This document shows positions 1 to 10,160 of a DNA stretch of 64,000 nucleotides, piece after piece (within the stretch, counting starts at the first letter, position 1; each line of letters starts with the position of its first letter). Position numbers and translations under genes: made by a program. A model generated the notes under the pieces. That model saw only the letters and a program-made list of their open reading frames with translations, did no database searches and was not told the DNA's origin. The DNA comes from Antilocapra americana (lineage: Eukaryota > Chordata > Mammalia > Artiodactyla > Antilocapridae), in assembly GCA_007570785.1 (NCBI GenBank), contig ML661900.1:3383126-3447125 (forward strand), in the 5' to 3' direction.

Positions 1-951
1 TCTGTGAGCTCTGTGCTGGAGGAAGAGGAGGCCAGGCAAGGATGACCACCTCTCTGGTCTGCAGTGTTTCCTCTGTCAGACAAAGGCCTGAAAGAGAAAG
101 TCTCCAAAGGGTCTTGCAGCTTTTTGGTTCTCGAGTTCTAGAAGGAAAGAAGGGACACTTGACTAAGCAAAACTGTAAGATAATAAAGCCTGCTTTGTGA
201 TCTGCTCCCAGGCCCCAGCCCCCCTGCCTGGTTCCTTCTTGCTCTTTCTTTCAGCTTTTGTTTTCAGGGTGGGAGCTGCTGTCCCTGTATTGTGAGTGGC
301 CACCTGTTCTGTGCTTTCTCAAGGATTTCCGTACAGTAAGCCTATCTTTCAGGGGAATTGTGAGTAGAGTTTAAGGTGGGGGAGATCTGGGGAGAAGGAA
401 TCCAGAGAGAGTTCTCTGTGCTTCCACAATCTTCCCAGGAGGAGGGTCATCGCTGGGGGTAGTTTTATGGAATATATGGAGCTCTGGAGCTCAAGCTGCG
501 ATTCCCTGTAAGGGTAGAGAGTGCTCTAAAGCCCAGAAAAGGAGGGCCCCCAGATCTCCTGTGTCCTGTAGTCTGGGACATGGAGAAGGGGACCGTGGGA
601 GTATCTGGGAAGCAGATACCCAAGGCAGGGTCAGATCAATGGCACCTTGTGGCTGTGCCAGGGGAAAAGGATTTTTGCTTCTCTCACTCTTGTGCTGTCT
701 CTCAAGGCTGGCTGTGACCAGGAGACCCGCATGGAGGGGTCTTGAAAACATTCCTTGATTTTCTAGCTCCAGAGAAGTGAAGCTGATGATAGATGGAACC
801 ACACTCATGTGGGTCTTCAACCACAGTAGAAGCAGCAAAACCTATGGAGCCTGGCAGACCTGCAGTGAATGCCAGCTCTGATTTATCCTGTGACCAGAAG
901 CAATCAGTTTCCTTGGGGATTGAAGGAATCTAACACTACCCACCTCATCAC

Positions 952-1183
952 GTGCATGTGTGCTAAGTCACTTCGGTCATGTCTGACTCTTTGTGACCCT
1001 GTGGACTGTAGCCCACCAGGCTCCCCTGTCCATGGGATTCTCCAGGCAAGAATACTGGAGTGGGTTGCCATGCCCTTCTCTAGGAGATGAGAGGGATTTC
1101 CCAATGCAGGGATTGAACGTGCCTCTCTTGTGTTCTGCACTGACAGGCAGGTTCTTTACCACCAGAGCCCCCTGGGAGGCCCA
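952..1183 (-). repeat. Bov-tA SINE, antisense
   Basis: This is a ruminant tRNA-derived SINE read in reverse. It has the family blocks in order: the 'GACTCTTTGTGACCC' region, the 'ATTCTCCAGGCAAGAATAC' block, 'TGGAGTGGGTTGCCAT', and the tRNA-like end reading GGGAGGCCC. It diverges moderately from the family pattern, so it is not a very recent insertion. Boundaries are approximate. Confidence 0.9.
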
Positions 1184-1882
1184 CCCACATCACATTGCTG
1201 TAAAGACCTTAATAGGCTAATAACAGGGCCTTAGCATATGATGGAGACTAAAGAATACCGGTTTATGACCCTGCTACCTGACATTCCATGAGAGATCAAC
1301 TACTCACCCTACTGCCCCCTCAACACCTCCCCTCCTTCCCACTCCCGCCCACGGCCCCCACAACACCCCCTTCCCTAATAAGGTCTCAAACAATTGGTTT
1401 TTCTGGGTTGTAGGAGGAATTTCTCTTGGCCCAAGAGATTAACAGTCTAGACCTAGGATTCCAGTCCAGAGCCGCCCCCTCCTGGCTGCCTGAGCCATTG
1501 AGTTAATTGATTTGCTTGCTTCTAGTTGGGTGCTGAAAGTCTGGCCAGGCCCCCAGAGGTTGAGGAGGGAGGACAACCAGCCAAGAGCACCTTTTTCAGT
1601 ACACTACAGAAGGGTACCTACCATATACCGCCTCCCTGTCCTGAGACCGTGCCCAGCTACACAGACATCATCTGTACACAAACTCTTCACTCAGACCACA
1701 TTTTCTGAGCCTCCATCCCCACAGAAGCGACACACAGAACAAGTATACCTGGAAATGCACACATACACACAGATAGACTTCCCCTCCACACCCAGAGGCA
1801 GGCAGGCAGCGCCAACGTGTAAGGCACAGTGTACCCAGAGCCTCCCAATATAAAGCCATAATGATAAGTGTCATATTTACCA

Positions 1883-2045
1883 CATGTTGAACTATGTGCC
1901 AGATACTGTTCTAAGCCTTTTCCAGAGAATAATTCTTACAACAGTAGAGATAGATACTATTTTTACCCACCTCCTCCATTTTACAGATGAGGAAACTGAA
2001 GGTCAGAGAAGTAAAACGACATGCCCGAGGTCACAGAGTGGCCAC
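1883..2045 (+). repeat. MIR SINE
   Basis: This is an old mammalian MIR in the sense direction. It shows the core 'ACTATGTGCCAG', followed by the typical 'TTTACAGATGAGGAAACTGA' and a 'GAGGTCACAGAG' tail. It predates the ruminant radiation. Confidence 0.85.
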
Positions 2046-3399
2046 GTGCAGCCATACCCACCCATACCCGCCCCCTCGTTCCTCAACCCTGTTTATTTTC
2101 ATAGACAAGTTATTCAAACGCAGCATTCTCCCCACCCCGACGTGCTCCACACACACCGAGGGTGAGTGCTGCTTGGGGCGGTAAGTGGCCAAAGACTCAA
2201 GAAATGGCAAGTGGGAACAGTGGCTGGTAAGCTGTGCTGAAGATCCGAACAGTGAGAAGACCAGACGTTCCAAATGTAGTGGCGGTGGTTAAAAGTCTTA
2301 CAAGCCTGACGGGGCTACCACGTGAAGCCCTCAGCACAGCGCTGGCCGGCGGAGGGGCGCTCGCAGGCCGGGCGGGGACCGTCCTCGGGTAGTGAGTTCA
2401 GTGTGCGCTGAGGGTCTAGCTCCAGCTCTTCGCAAAACCTCTCCCTGCGTACTTGACTGCACCCATTTCCCGGCAAGCAATCCAGAGCGTGAGGTTGACA
2501 AGCTTTACGTTTTTAGCAGAAGGGTCGCAGAGTTCCACCGTGTCCTCAGGCCGACGTGGGCCGGATCAGAGATTCCCGAGGAGGCCTTTTATGCCTAGGA
2601 CCCCACCTGCGCCCCACTCAAGCGTACACCAAGTTCTTGGTACACCTTTTAATGGGAAAAACAACAGCCACCCTGGTTGAGTAAGTGTGATTTATAATTC
2701 ATGGGCCAGGCTTTGAACCCTTTCAGACAAAACCCACAGCAATTTCTTTGAAAGAAAGAAATGCCTGGACTTTGCTCAGAAGTCGCAGGTTTTCTAAGGA
2801 ACGACAAGCCACTACACAGATAGTAAATCATCCTGTGCACCACATTTGTTTCTAATTATTTGCATTGCAGTTCGTTTGTGAAATAAAACAGAAGAGTTTA
2901 TAAATATCGTTTATTCTGGAAGTGAGACACACATTCGACCCCCGTCTTGTTCCTAGAAGGAGTTGTGCTATTCGAGTGGGGGAAAGAATGAGGGAGTCCG
3001 TGTCAAATTACACCCCCGCCCCAAATGCAAGTCAAGGCTGGAGTCTGGATCCGGCGAGGGTCTTCGGATTCTGCGTTCTGGTGCTACCCACCTAACGCTC
3101 CAACTGGGGAGTTTTCCGCATGCAGACGGGTGGGGAACATCTAAACAGAGTTTACCCAAACCCTTAACCTCTCTCTAGCTTGGACCCTGAGAACAAAGGC
3201 GTCTCAGAGAAGAACGCTGACCAGCTGGACGGTGAAGGTCTTGTGCAAATAGACCACCTTCTCCCCAGCTCTCGTCACAAGAGGCTGAATTTTTTTGTTG
3301 TTGTTAATGAAAGAAAGGAGCATTTAAAAGAGACACCTCCGCCCTTTACTCCCCCAGGTATTCATCACCCTGCTCGAGCACTCCTGGGAGACCGCCCCG

Positions 3400-3875
3400 C
3401 AAGTCTAAGAGGAAGCTCTGAGCTGCGGCGGTCGCTGAGACAGCTCAGTAGTGACGCAAGATCCAGCAGGGATAGCCCGACCCGGGGCCAGAATGAGGAT
3501 CCTTGAAGGTTTCCGGGGAGGGGGTCGCGCTCCATTGTTCACTCTGGGCCAATCAGGGTTGGCTCGTTTCCTTCCAGCCAATCCTCTGTCACCCCCGCCT
3601 TCCACCCAACCCACCCCGCCCATCAGCCCTCAGGTCCCAGACACCTCCCCCGCATCCCCCGCGGTTCTGGGGAAGCTTCGTGACGCCACAGGTCCCGCCC
3701 CCAGCTCCGGCCACGGGCTATTGCGTGCTGACGTCATGCTGCGTGCGGGCCGGTGCGGAATCGCTCCTTCAACTCCGCGGGGCAGGAGGAGTTAGTTAGC
3801 AAAGAGCCGAGGCTGGACGCACGACCCTCGTCCTTCTGCCCCTGGCCGCACGCTTTGCGCACATCTCTTTTCTGC
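3400..3875 (+). promoter_or_regulatory. ISL2: ISL2 CpG-rich promoter and 5' UTR region
   Basis: This GC-rich segment with many CpGs lies directly upstream of the ISL2 start codon. It contains two CCAAT boxes on the + strand (3549-3553 and 3578-3582) spaced 29 bases apart, a TGACG half site near 3681, and a perfect CRE palindrome TGACGTCA at 3729-3736. I see no TATA box close to a likely start, which fits a CpG-island promoter. The exact transcription start cannot be placed from sequence alone. It should lie between the CCAAT boxes and the ATG at 3876. Confidence 0.7.
3729..3736 (+). promoter_or_regulatory. CRE palindrome TGACGTCA in ISL2 promoter
   Basis: This is a perfect 8-bp CREB/ATF-type palindrome 140 bases upstream of the ISL2 start codon, inside the CpG-rich promoter and downstream of two CCAAT boxes. 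The sequence match is exact; use of the site is inferred. Confidence 0.6.
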
Positions 3876-3933
3876 ATGGTGGATATTATTTTTCACTATC
3901 CTTTTCTGGGTACTATGGGGGATCATTCCAAGA
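3876..3933 (+). CDS. ISL2: ISL2 coding exon 1
   Basis: This exon encodes residues 1-19 ([19 protein letters not shown]) plus the first base of codon 20. The donor GTAAGT begins at 3934. A second in-frame ATG exists at codon 14. The first ATG was chosen because the [12 protein letters not shown] leader is characteristic of mammalian ISL2. Confidence 0.96.
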
Positions 3934-5535
3934 GTAAGTCTTTCTCTGTATATGTGTGTGGTGTGTGTGTGTGCGCGCGCTTAATATGCAGTATTTCTAA
4001 TGCAGAAGAATGTTTAGCGGATTCTACAAGTGGCTTCTATTTGACAGGACACTGGGAGAGAAAAAATCAAAACGAATACATTTTCCTGCAGGACCGCTTA
4101 TCCTTTGGAATCCTGTTGTTTTAGTTTATAATTAAACATTCTTTCTCAAGCCTGCTAGGCTGCCCTCGGGCTGTGAAATCTGCTTCTGTTTTGCGCTAGG
4201 GCAATAGTTTGATTTAAGGATGTGGGTTTTTTTGTTTGCTTGCTTGCCTGTCTTTTGGCCTTTCAAATAAGGAAGATTGCTCTAGCTTGATTTGGGATGT
4301 TTAAGCCAAAAAATGTCAAAGAGGATGAGCAGACTCCGCTAAAAGCTGATGTGTCTGTGTTGGGATAGGAGGGAGTCGCGGAGAGAGGGAGTGTATGGAC
4401 GGAAATGCCGGAACATCACCGTTCAGTATTGATGAGGTGGCGTCCGCAGGGCTTAAATGTCTACTTACCCTTTCTTCTCACTTACATCTTAGCTTTTAGT
4501 TACAGAACATATCAATGAAACGTCTGTGTGCAAGTGAGTGTAATAGCGTAAAAACAACAACAACTGAGGAGGGGGTGGGGAGAGACGAAAAGCCCTCACA
4601 GATTCAGAAGACTGTTTTTTCGTTTCCAATTATCTGGACCTTTGCAAAGCCCATTTCCTTTTTATCTTGTCCCAATTCTTGAAAGAGAGCGCGAGCGGGT
4701 TGGGTTGGGGCTGGAGCGGCCTCGGCCGGGGTCCTGGCAGCCAGGCCTGACGCGGGCTCCGCGCCCTTCCCCGGCAGAGAAGCCCGGGACGGCCATGTGC
4801 GTGGGCTGTGGGAGTCAGATCCACGATCAGTTTATCCTGCGGGTGTCGCCAGACCTCGAGTGGCACGCCGCCTGCCTCAAGTGCGCTGAGTGCAGCCAGT
4901 ACCTGGACGAGACGTGCACGTGCTTCGTGAGAGACGGGAAGACCTACTGCAAGCGGGACTACGTCAGGTGAGGCCCGCAAGTGTCCGGGCTGCTCCGCTG
5001 CCCGCCGAGGTCGGGGCTCGAGAACGGCAGGCCGCCTACGTGCCCCCGGCCCGAACGCGTGCCGCCGCGCGTCTCCCGGCCTGGGAACCCCCGAGGGCTG
5101 GTCCCCGCAGCCACCTTCGCGACCACAAAGCCTCCTGGGTGCGCGTGCCATGGGCGGGTAGCAGCCTGGCGGGCGAGGCCGGCCACAGGCCCTGTGCTGA
5201 CAACTCCCGTGCCTTGGGCCCGCAGGCTCTTCGGAATCAAGTGCGCCAAGTGCCAGGTGGGCTTCAGCAGCAGCGATCTGGTGATGCGGGCGCGGGACAG
5301 CGTGTACCACATCGAGTGTTTCCGCTGCTCAGTGTGCAGCCGCCAGCTGCTGCCCGGAGACGAATTCTCGCTGCGGGAGCACGAGCTGCTCTGCCGCGCC
5401 GACCACGGCCTCCTGCTCGAGCGCGCGGCGGCCGGCAGCCCGCGCAGCCCCGGCCCGCTTCCCGGCGCCCGCGGCCTGCATCTGCCAGGTAAGCCGCTTG
5501 CGGCCGGCACCGCGCCGCCAGCTCCGGGGTGCGGT

Positions 5536-5579
<44 letters not shown>

Positions 5580-8500
5580 AGACGGGTGCTCGTGCTCGGA
5601 CGAAAAGTTGTCGCTTGGATGTGTTTCCGTTTGCCAGCTTTGTGGGGTTTTCTGGGCGAGTGCTAGGAACACGACAGAGTGTACGTTCGTGTGTGACCGG
5701 GAAAATTGCTTGAGGGTAAACGTGAGCCGGGGTTGTGTGTATGAGTGTTCAGAATTGTGGAGATTTGTGTTTTCAGGATTGTGTGGGACACGGAAGTAGG
5801 AGGAGGAGGAGGAAGGTAAATGACAATGGGGCATCTCAAGTGGTGACTCTAAGGACCTTGTACTGGGAATTTCAAGCAGTCTGTGTTTTGCCGCAGAGAA
5901 AAGACAGGTTTGCCTCGGGCTATGTGTGGAAGGAATACAGTTCCCAGCCTAGAGCTGGGCTCAGCCAGGCAGAAGTCCACCGGTACAGCTCTGAAGGCTC
6001 ACCAGCCACCGGAGAGCGAAATGTCTCTGTTTTTCTTTTGAGGCCCAGTCTGACGAACAATGTAGTCAGACGTTTCTTGGTGGGAGAGAAGTGGAAGCAC
6101 TGTGGATTCGGGGATAATGGCAAACACCCCAGGGGATGCTCCACGTTGTAATCAGGAGATGCCCAGAGACTGGTTCTAAGTGTGTGGTTACATGGTGGGA
6201 ATGGTGACTCCAGCTGAGCAGTTACCAGCAAGTAGCCCCAGACCTGAAGCATTAGTCTGCAGACCAGGCTGAGCCTCTGGGTCCTGTGCGCTCGAAGGGA
6301 TCGAGCTTTCGCTGGCCCTCTCTTTAGTATAGAATGAGGACATTGAGTTAGATGGGCTATTTGTGAATATTTATCCAGACCTAGAAATGCCTGGAAGGGG
6401 ATATAATTTGAAACAGTGCGACTTGTATACAAGGGTAGGTAGACCTGGTTCAGATGGGGGTGTGATGCCAGTGTGAGTGAACCCTGGTCTTCCTTTTGTT
6501 TGTTGAAGGTTTCCGGCCACTGGAATAGGGCCCTAAGTACCTGGCTCTACCCAACCTGGGGTTGGAATAACCCAAGGCCAAGTGAGGAGAGGGACAGCGG
6601 CTGCGCTCCGGCCGGGAAAACGGCTGCTGGGCAGGGAAGCTAGAGCTTAAGAAAGGAGACCCTGGGGCTGAAGTCCAAGAGCTGGCAGAAAGGAACTGTT
6701 CCAGGTCCGGGAGACCCACTCCGGACCCCAGGCCAGGTCTTAATGACACACGGTCTGGCCCTGTCCGAGCGGCCCCAGAATCAGGGAGACGGTCTCTTGG
6801 GGGACCCCCAGGAGAGGCAGACAAGCCCCTGGTCCCGACGCAGCGCGGCGCTCGGGCCCCTTCCCCTTCCAACGTCCCAGGCGCGCCTCCTTCCTCTTCT
6901 GAAACTGCATCTCTTCCGGAGGGCTTTCCTAGTCCCGCGGAGCCCTTGCGGGTATTCCGAGGGTCGGGTAAGCGGAGGAGGCACAGCGGGATGCAGCCAT
7001 TCCCGTCCTACACAGGCCTCGCTCGTAACTCCCAGGCCCGGCTTGCTCTGCGGGGATCGCGGCGGGGAGCCCGGGGGAGGAACTAGGGAAGGGACGAAAG
7101 TGCACACCTTTCTCCGGGTAGGGCGAACAGACGGAAAGGGAGACCAGACGAACCAGAAAACGAAATTAACGGAAGAAAAGACAAACGAGATCGGGCCCCG
7201 CGGGGCTCGGCCGCCGCGGGGCGGGGCGCAGGGGGAGTGGGTGGAGGCCGCTGGCTCACCTCTCGCTCCCTCGCAGACCCGGGATCCGGCCGGCAGCCCT
7301 CGCTGCGCCCTCACGTGCACAAACAGACCGAGAAGACAACCCGCGTGCGAACCGTGCTGAACGAGAAGCAGCTGCACACTCTGCGGACGTGCTACGCCGC
7401 CAACCCGCGACCCGACGCTCTCATGAAGGAGCAGCTGGTGGAGATGACCGGCCTGAGCCCGCGGGTCATCCGCGTCTGGTTCCAGAACAAGCGGTGCAAG
7501 GACAAGAAGAAATCCATCCTCATGAAGCAACTGCAGCAGCAGCAGCACAACGATAAGACGGTGAGGGAGCTGGAGGGTCGTGTCGGGTGGAGTCTCGGGT
7601 TCGCTCCGGGGCATCGGCGTGCCCTTTTCTGGGCCGGCTCTGGGAGATCCAGGGCTGGACTGTTTACTCCAAATAGCGCGTCTTTATGCTTTCAGAGCGA
7701 GGCTTACCTTGGGAATGGAAAGCACCTTAATTATTGTATCTGAGGTCAGGTCTTCCTCAGCCCCAGCAGTAGACCGGAGTTGGGGTCCGGGGCTCAGTTC
7801 GGAGCCCAAGGCAGCCTCGTTTCGAGCTCCAGCAAGTAGGGGCGGGTTGTATCCGTCTCTCGGCGGGACTCGGTTTGAACACTTTCCCTCTGCAAACCCC
7901 GAGAAGGGGTGGGAACGCAGCCCTGCGTTTTGTTCCTTTGCCATGTTGGCTTCCAGCACTGAGGCTGCCCCGTAGTGGCTGTTTTGGGGCCCAGAGTGTC
8001 TTCCAATGGAGAAGGCGGGCTCACTCGGCTGCTGCGGACGACTGCGTGCCTCCCCAAACAGTTTCAGGCTCCAAATCACGTACCAGGGCCTGGGGTCCCT
8101 GTCTCAAAGGTGGCGGGAAACGCAAGACCTAACTCTTCCACCTCCCCTCTTTTGCTTGTCCTGCAGAGCCTCCAGGGACTGACCGGGACGCCCCTGGTGG
8201 CGGGCAGCCCCATCCGTCATGAGAGCGCGGTGCAGGGCAGTGCAGTCGAGGTGCAGACGTACCAGCCGCCGTGGAAAGCGCTCAGCGAGTTCGCGCTCCA
8301 GAGTGACCTGGATCAACCCGCTTTCCAGCAGCTGGTGAGGACCTGTTCTACCTGTCCGGACGGCTGGACTCCCGGGGAGGTGGGGTGGATTTAGTCAATT
8401 AGCAAGGTGGGAAGGGGTGGGGGGCTCTCAGGGGAAGAGGGACTGGGAGAAGAGGGAGATTGGTAGCTGCAACCGCACCCATCCCATAACTCAAAACCAG

Positions 8501-8836
8501 GTCTCCCTGGATTAAAGCCTGGAGGAGAGGTCGAGGGATTAACCCACCGTGCCCCCGCCCGCCCTAATACTCCTGCATGCGCCTGGGGGCCGGGCCGACA
8601 TCTCCAAGGGCATGCTCCCAGGCGACTTGTCCCAAGGATACTTTAGGGAGCTGGCGGCCCGGGAAAACCAGCTCGAGCACGTCTTCATCCGCTCCTTCCC
8701 GGTGTCTCCGCTGCCCCAGGTCTCCTTCTCCGAGTCCGGCTCTCTAGGCAACTCCTCCGGCAGCGACGTGACCTCCCTGTCCTCGCAGCTCCCGGACACC
8801 CCCAACAGCATGGTGCCGAGTCCCGTGGAGACGTGA
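3876..8836 (+). CDS. ISL2: ISL2, LIM-homeodomain transcription factor (complete, six coding exons)
   Basis: The coding sequence joins 3876-3933, 4778-4967, 5226-5488, 7277-7560, 8167-8334 and 8720-8836. That is 1080 nt, 359 residues plus stop, the usual length of mammalian ISL2. Every junction is GT/AG and keeps frame. LIM1 covers about residues 27-83, with zinc ligands C27, C30, H49, C52, C55, C58, C77 and D80. LIM2 covers about 89-142. The homeodomain covers about 191-250 and contains the WFQNKR recognition helix. The ISL-type LIM-binding segment lies in exon 5, at about 270-300. The start [12 protein letters not shown] distinguishes ISL2 from ISL1. ISL2 is a nuclear DNA-binding regulator of motor-neuron and retinal ganglion-cell identity that works with LDB1 and LHX partners (family knowledge). 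The gene appears intact, with no frameshift or lost ligand, and lies tail to tail with SCAPER. Confidence 0.98.
3934..4777 (+). other. ISL2: ISL2 intron 1
   Basis: This 844-base intron has donor GTAAGT and acceptor CCCGGCAG. Near its 5' end it carries an alternating TG/CG tract (3961-3980). The remainder is unique sequence in which I see no recognised repeat. A short A/C-rich run (AACAACAACAACTG) lies near 4553-4566. Confidence 0.85.
3953..3980 (+). repeat. Alternating (TG)n(CG)n microsatellite in ISL2 intron 1
   Basis: This is a TG repeat with a single GG break, followed by an uninterrupted 20-base alternating purine-pyrimidine tract at 3961-3980 that ends in CG steps. It lies 19 bases after the exon 1 splice donor. 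Such tracts can adopt Z-DNA. Confidence 0.9.
4778..4967 (+). CDS. ISL2: ISL2 coding exon 2 (LIM1)
   Basis: This 190-nt exon begins with two bases that complete codon 20 (Lys) and ends with two bases of codon 83 (Arg). It encodes essentially the whole first LIM zinc-finger pair, [12 protein letters not shown] to YCKRDYV. The acceptor is CCCGGCAG and the donor is GTGAGG. Confidence 0.97.
5226..5488 (+). CDS. ISL2: ISL2 coding exon 3 (LIM2 and linker)
   Basis: This 263-nt exon starts with the last base of codon 83 and encodes LFGIKCAKC through LLCRADH, the second LIM domain. An Ala/Gly/Pro/Ser-rich linker follows. It ends with one base of codon 171. The donor is GTAAGC. Confidence 0.97.
5489..7276 (+). 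other. ISL2: ISL2 intron 3
   Basis: This 1788-base intron is the longest in the gene. It starts with a pure (TG)18 run (5541-5576) and becomes strongly CpG-rich from about 6540 to the exon 4 acceptor. I see no SINE or LINE in it. The long open frames on both strands here are by-products of high GC. Confidence 0.85.
5541..5576 (+). repeat. (TG)18 microsatellite in ISL2 intron 3
   Basis: Eighteen perfect TG units lie 52 bases downstream of the exon 3 donor. Perfect runs of this length are usually polymorphic in length between individuals. Confidence 0.97.
7277..7560 (+). CDS. ISL2: ISL2 coding exon 4 (homeodomain)
   Basis: This 284-nt exon encodes residues 171-265. It contains the complete homeodomain with [15 protein letters not shown], the recognition helix [16 protein letters not shown], and a Gln-rich tail ([11 protein letters not shown]). 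It ends on a complete codon. The donor is GTGAGG. Confidence 0.98.
8167..8334 (+). CDS. ISL2: ISL2 coding exon 5 (LIM-binding segment)
   Basis: This 168-nt exon, in phase 0 at both ends, begins [13 protein letters not shown] and contains [16 protein letters not shown], the segment through which ISL proteins bind LHX3/LHX4 LIM domains. Being a multiple of three, its skipping would keep frame. Confidence 0.97.
8720..8836 (+). CDS. ISL2: ISL2 coding exon 6 (C-terminus)
   Basis: This exon encodes the last 38 residues, [10 protein letters not shown] through MVPSPVET, then TGA at 8834-8836. The acceptor is CTGCCCCAG. The reading frame stays open upstream of the acceptor back to a stop at 8540-8542, which I read as GC-driven chance rather than coding extension. 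Confidence 0.97.
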   Translation, partial: VSFSESGSLGNSSGSDVTSLSSQLPDTPNSMVPSPVET

Positions 8837-9480
8837 GGGGGGACCCTTCCCCGCCAGCCCGCGGACCTCGCATGCTCCCTGCATGAGACTCACCCATGCT
8901 CAGGCCAAACCAGCTCCGAAAACTCTCGCCTTTGTAATTGTGATTATTGTTATTTAAAGAGAGGAAGGACTGAGGAGGTCAGGACAGCCAAAATCGCCGG
9001 AACGCAACCTGCTTTCACCAGACTGGCGAGCCCCGATCCGAGGACTTTTATTTTTACAAAACCAGAATTCGGGTTGACTAGCATTAGCTCTGCCCTCTCC
9101 TCTCCCTCGGTCCGCGGCGCCCCCGTCCACGTACCCACCTGTGCGTGGAGCACGCGCGGGGCAGGTCCCGCGCCCGCCGAGCCCCGCGCTCGCCCGCGCA
9201 GACCGTGGCTCCTGCCCCGGCCCGGCCCCGCGCTCCCAGGTGGCTTCGCCCCCGCTCTGGCGGGGAAGAGGACGGGGGGCAATCCCCCAAAGCGCATGAC
9301 TGCCGGAAAAAAGGTAGAAACGAGACTTTCCTTGAAAATGTTTTAAATTATCGGTCGACGGAGGACAGAATGTGTGAGCCTTTGCCGAACAAAACGTAAG
9401 TTATTGTTATTTATTGTGAGGACAGCCAGTTCATAGTGGGACGAATATTTTGATCTTAATAAAAAAGAAATAATAACCCG
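8837..9480 (+). other. ISL2: ISL2 3' UTR
   Basis: The UTR runs from the TGA to a poly(A) signal about 620 bases further on. The early part is GC-rich; the last 130 bases become AT-rich, with two TTATTGTTATTT-like runs. Its end is set by the hexamer at 9458, so the boundary is approximate. Confidence 0.75.
9458..9463 (+). terminator. ISL2: ISL2 poly(A) signal AATAAA
   Basis: A canonical AATAAA hexamer about 620 bases after the ISL2 stop codon. It is followed within about 35 bases by a GT-rich stretch (CCTGTGTGCTGTGGGC), as expected for the downstream cleavage element. Confidence 0.8.
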
Positions 9481-9529
9481 ATGCGACGCTGCTCCTGTGT
9501 GCTGTGGGCGCAGCGGGAGGGCTGGACGA

Positions 9530-10160
9530 AGGCAGGTTGGGGCTTGGAGCTTCTTTCAACGAAAATGACACCCAGCCCAGCGCCCGCTCCTCGCGCGCCG
9601 CTGGCCCGCGTGCTCCCGCGCCGCCTGGGGGCGGGCCCGGCGGGGATTGGGCGTCGCGAGGGGGCGGGGCTGGGTCTCCGCGCTCCGTGCGCCCCTGGCG
9701 GCCCCGCGAGGCCCCCGAAGCGCTCCAGCGCCCAGGCTCTCCCGGAAGCCGGCGCGCCCCCTGCTCTTTCCTCCTCCCTGGCGTTTCGCCGCAGAAGCCT
9801 GCGGGGTAGCGGGGTGACTCTGAGCCGGAAACCTGCGATGATCCAATGTCGGCTGTTCCGCTTGCTGGGGTGAGCGGTACCGTCTCAACCTTGCCTTAGC
9901 TCGCGGAGCCGAACCCAACCTGGCGTTCTTCAAGGTCCTCCGACTCTCTTCGGCCCGGTGCGCTCGGGCCCTTCCTGCGTACGGGTCTCTTCCCGCGGGT
10001 CTGGAGGCCCGAACCCCCACATCCAGAACCCTCTCTCGCCTGCCACCCGGGCCGTGCCACCGAGCCGAGCCACGAGGCCAGCCCCCGGGCCCCGGGGTCG
10101 AACAGGGGGGCCTTGACGGCTCATCCTGGGCGCTGTCCCCAGAGTGGATGCGCGACGTGA
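9530..10160. promoter_or_regulatory. CpG-rich block downstream of ISL2
   Basis: This very GC- and CpG-rich block starts about 70 bases after the ISL2 poly(A) signal. It contains GGGCGGGG boxes near 9629 and 9661 and shows no splice-compatible coding sequence. Developmental homeobox loci commonly have several CpG islands. Whether this one is a promoter (for example of an unannotated RNA) or a Polycomb-type island is unknown. Confidence 0.55.

Larger units (their letters stand above)
1..3400. other. Intergenic flank upstream of ISL2
   Basis: I see no exon here. The only open frames are short and lack recognisable protein sequence or paired splice sites. The stretch holds a Bov-tA SINE (952-1183) and a MIR (1883-2045). 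There is a small GC-rich patch around 2330-2400. The segment from about 2600 to 3400 has no repeat I recognise and could carry distal ISL2 promoter elements, but nothing specific can be claimed. Confidence 0.6.

Noticed and set aside
952..1183. tRNA-like sequence
   Set aside because: It is the tRNA-derived head of a Bov-tA SINE with degraded promoter boxes, not a tRNA gene; the same applies to all other SINE copies.
4630..5310. 226-codon open frame on the - strand over ISL2 exons 2-3
   Set aside because: It is a shadow of GC-rich ISL2 coding sequence; the protein is low-complexity Pro/Arg/Ala and no splice or start context supports it.
6781..7614. 277-codon open frame on the - strand over ISL2 intron 3 and exon 4
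   Set aside because: It opposes the homeodomain exon and is explained by high GC. No recognisable domain.
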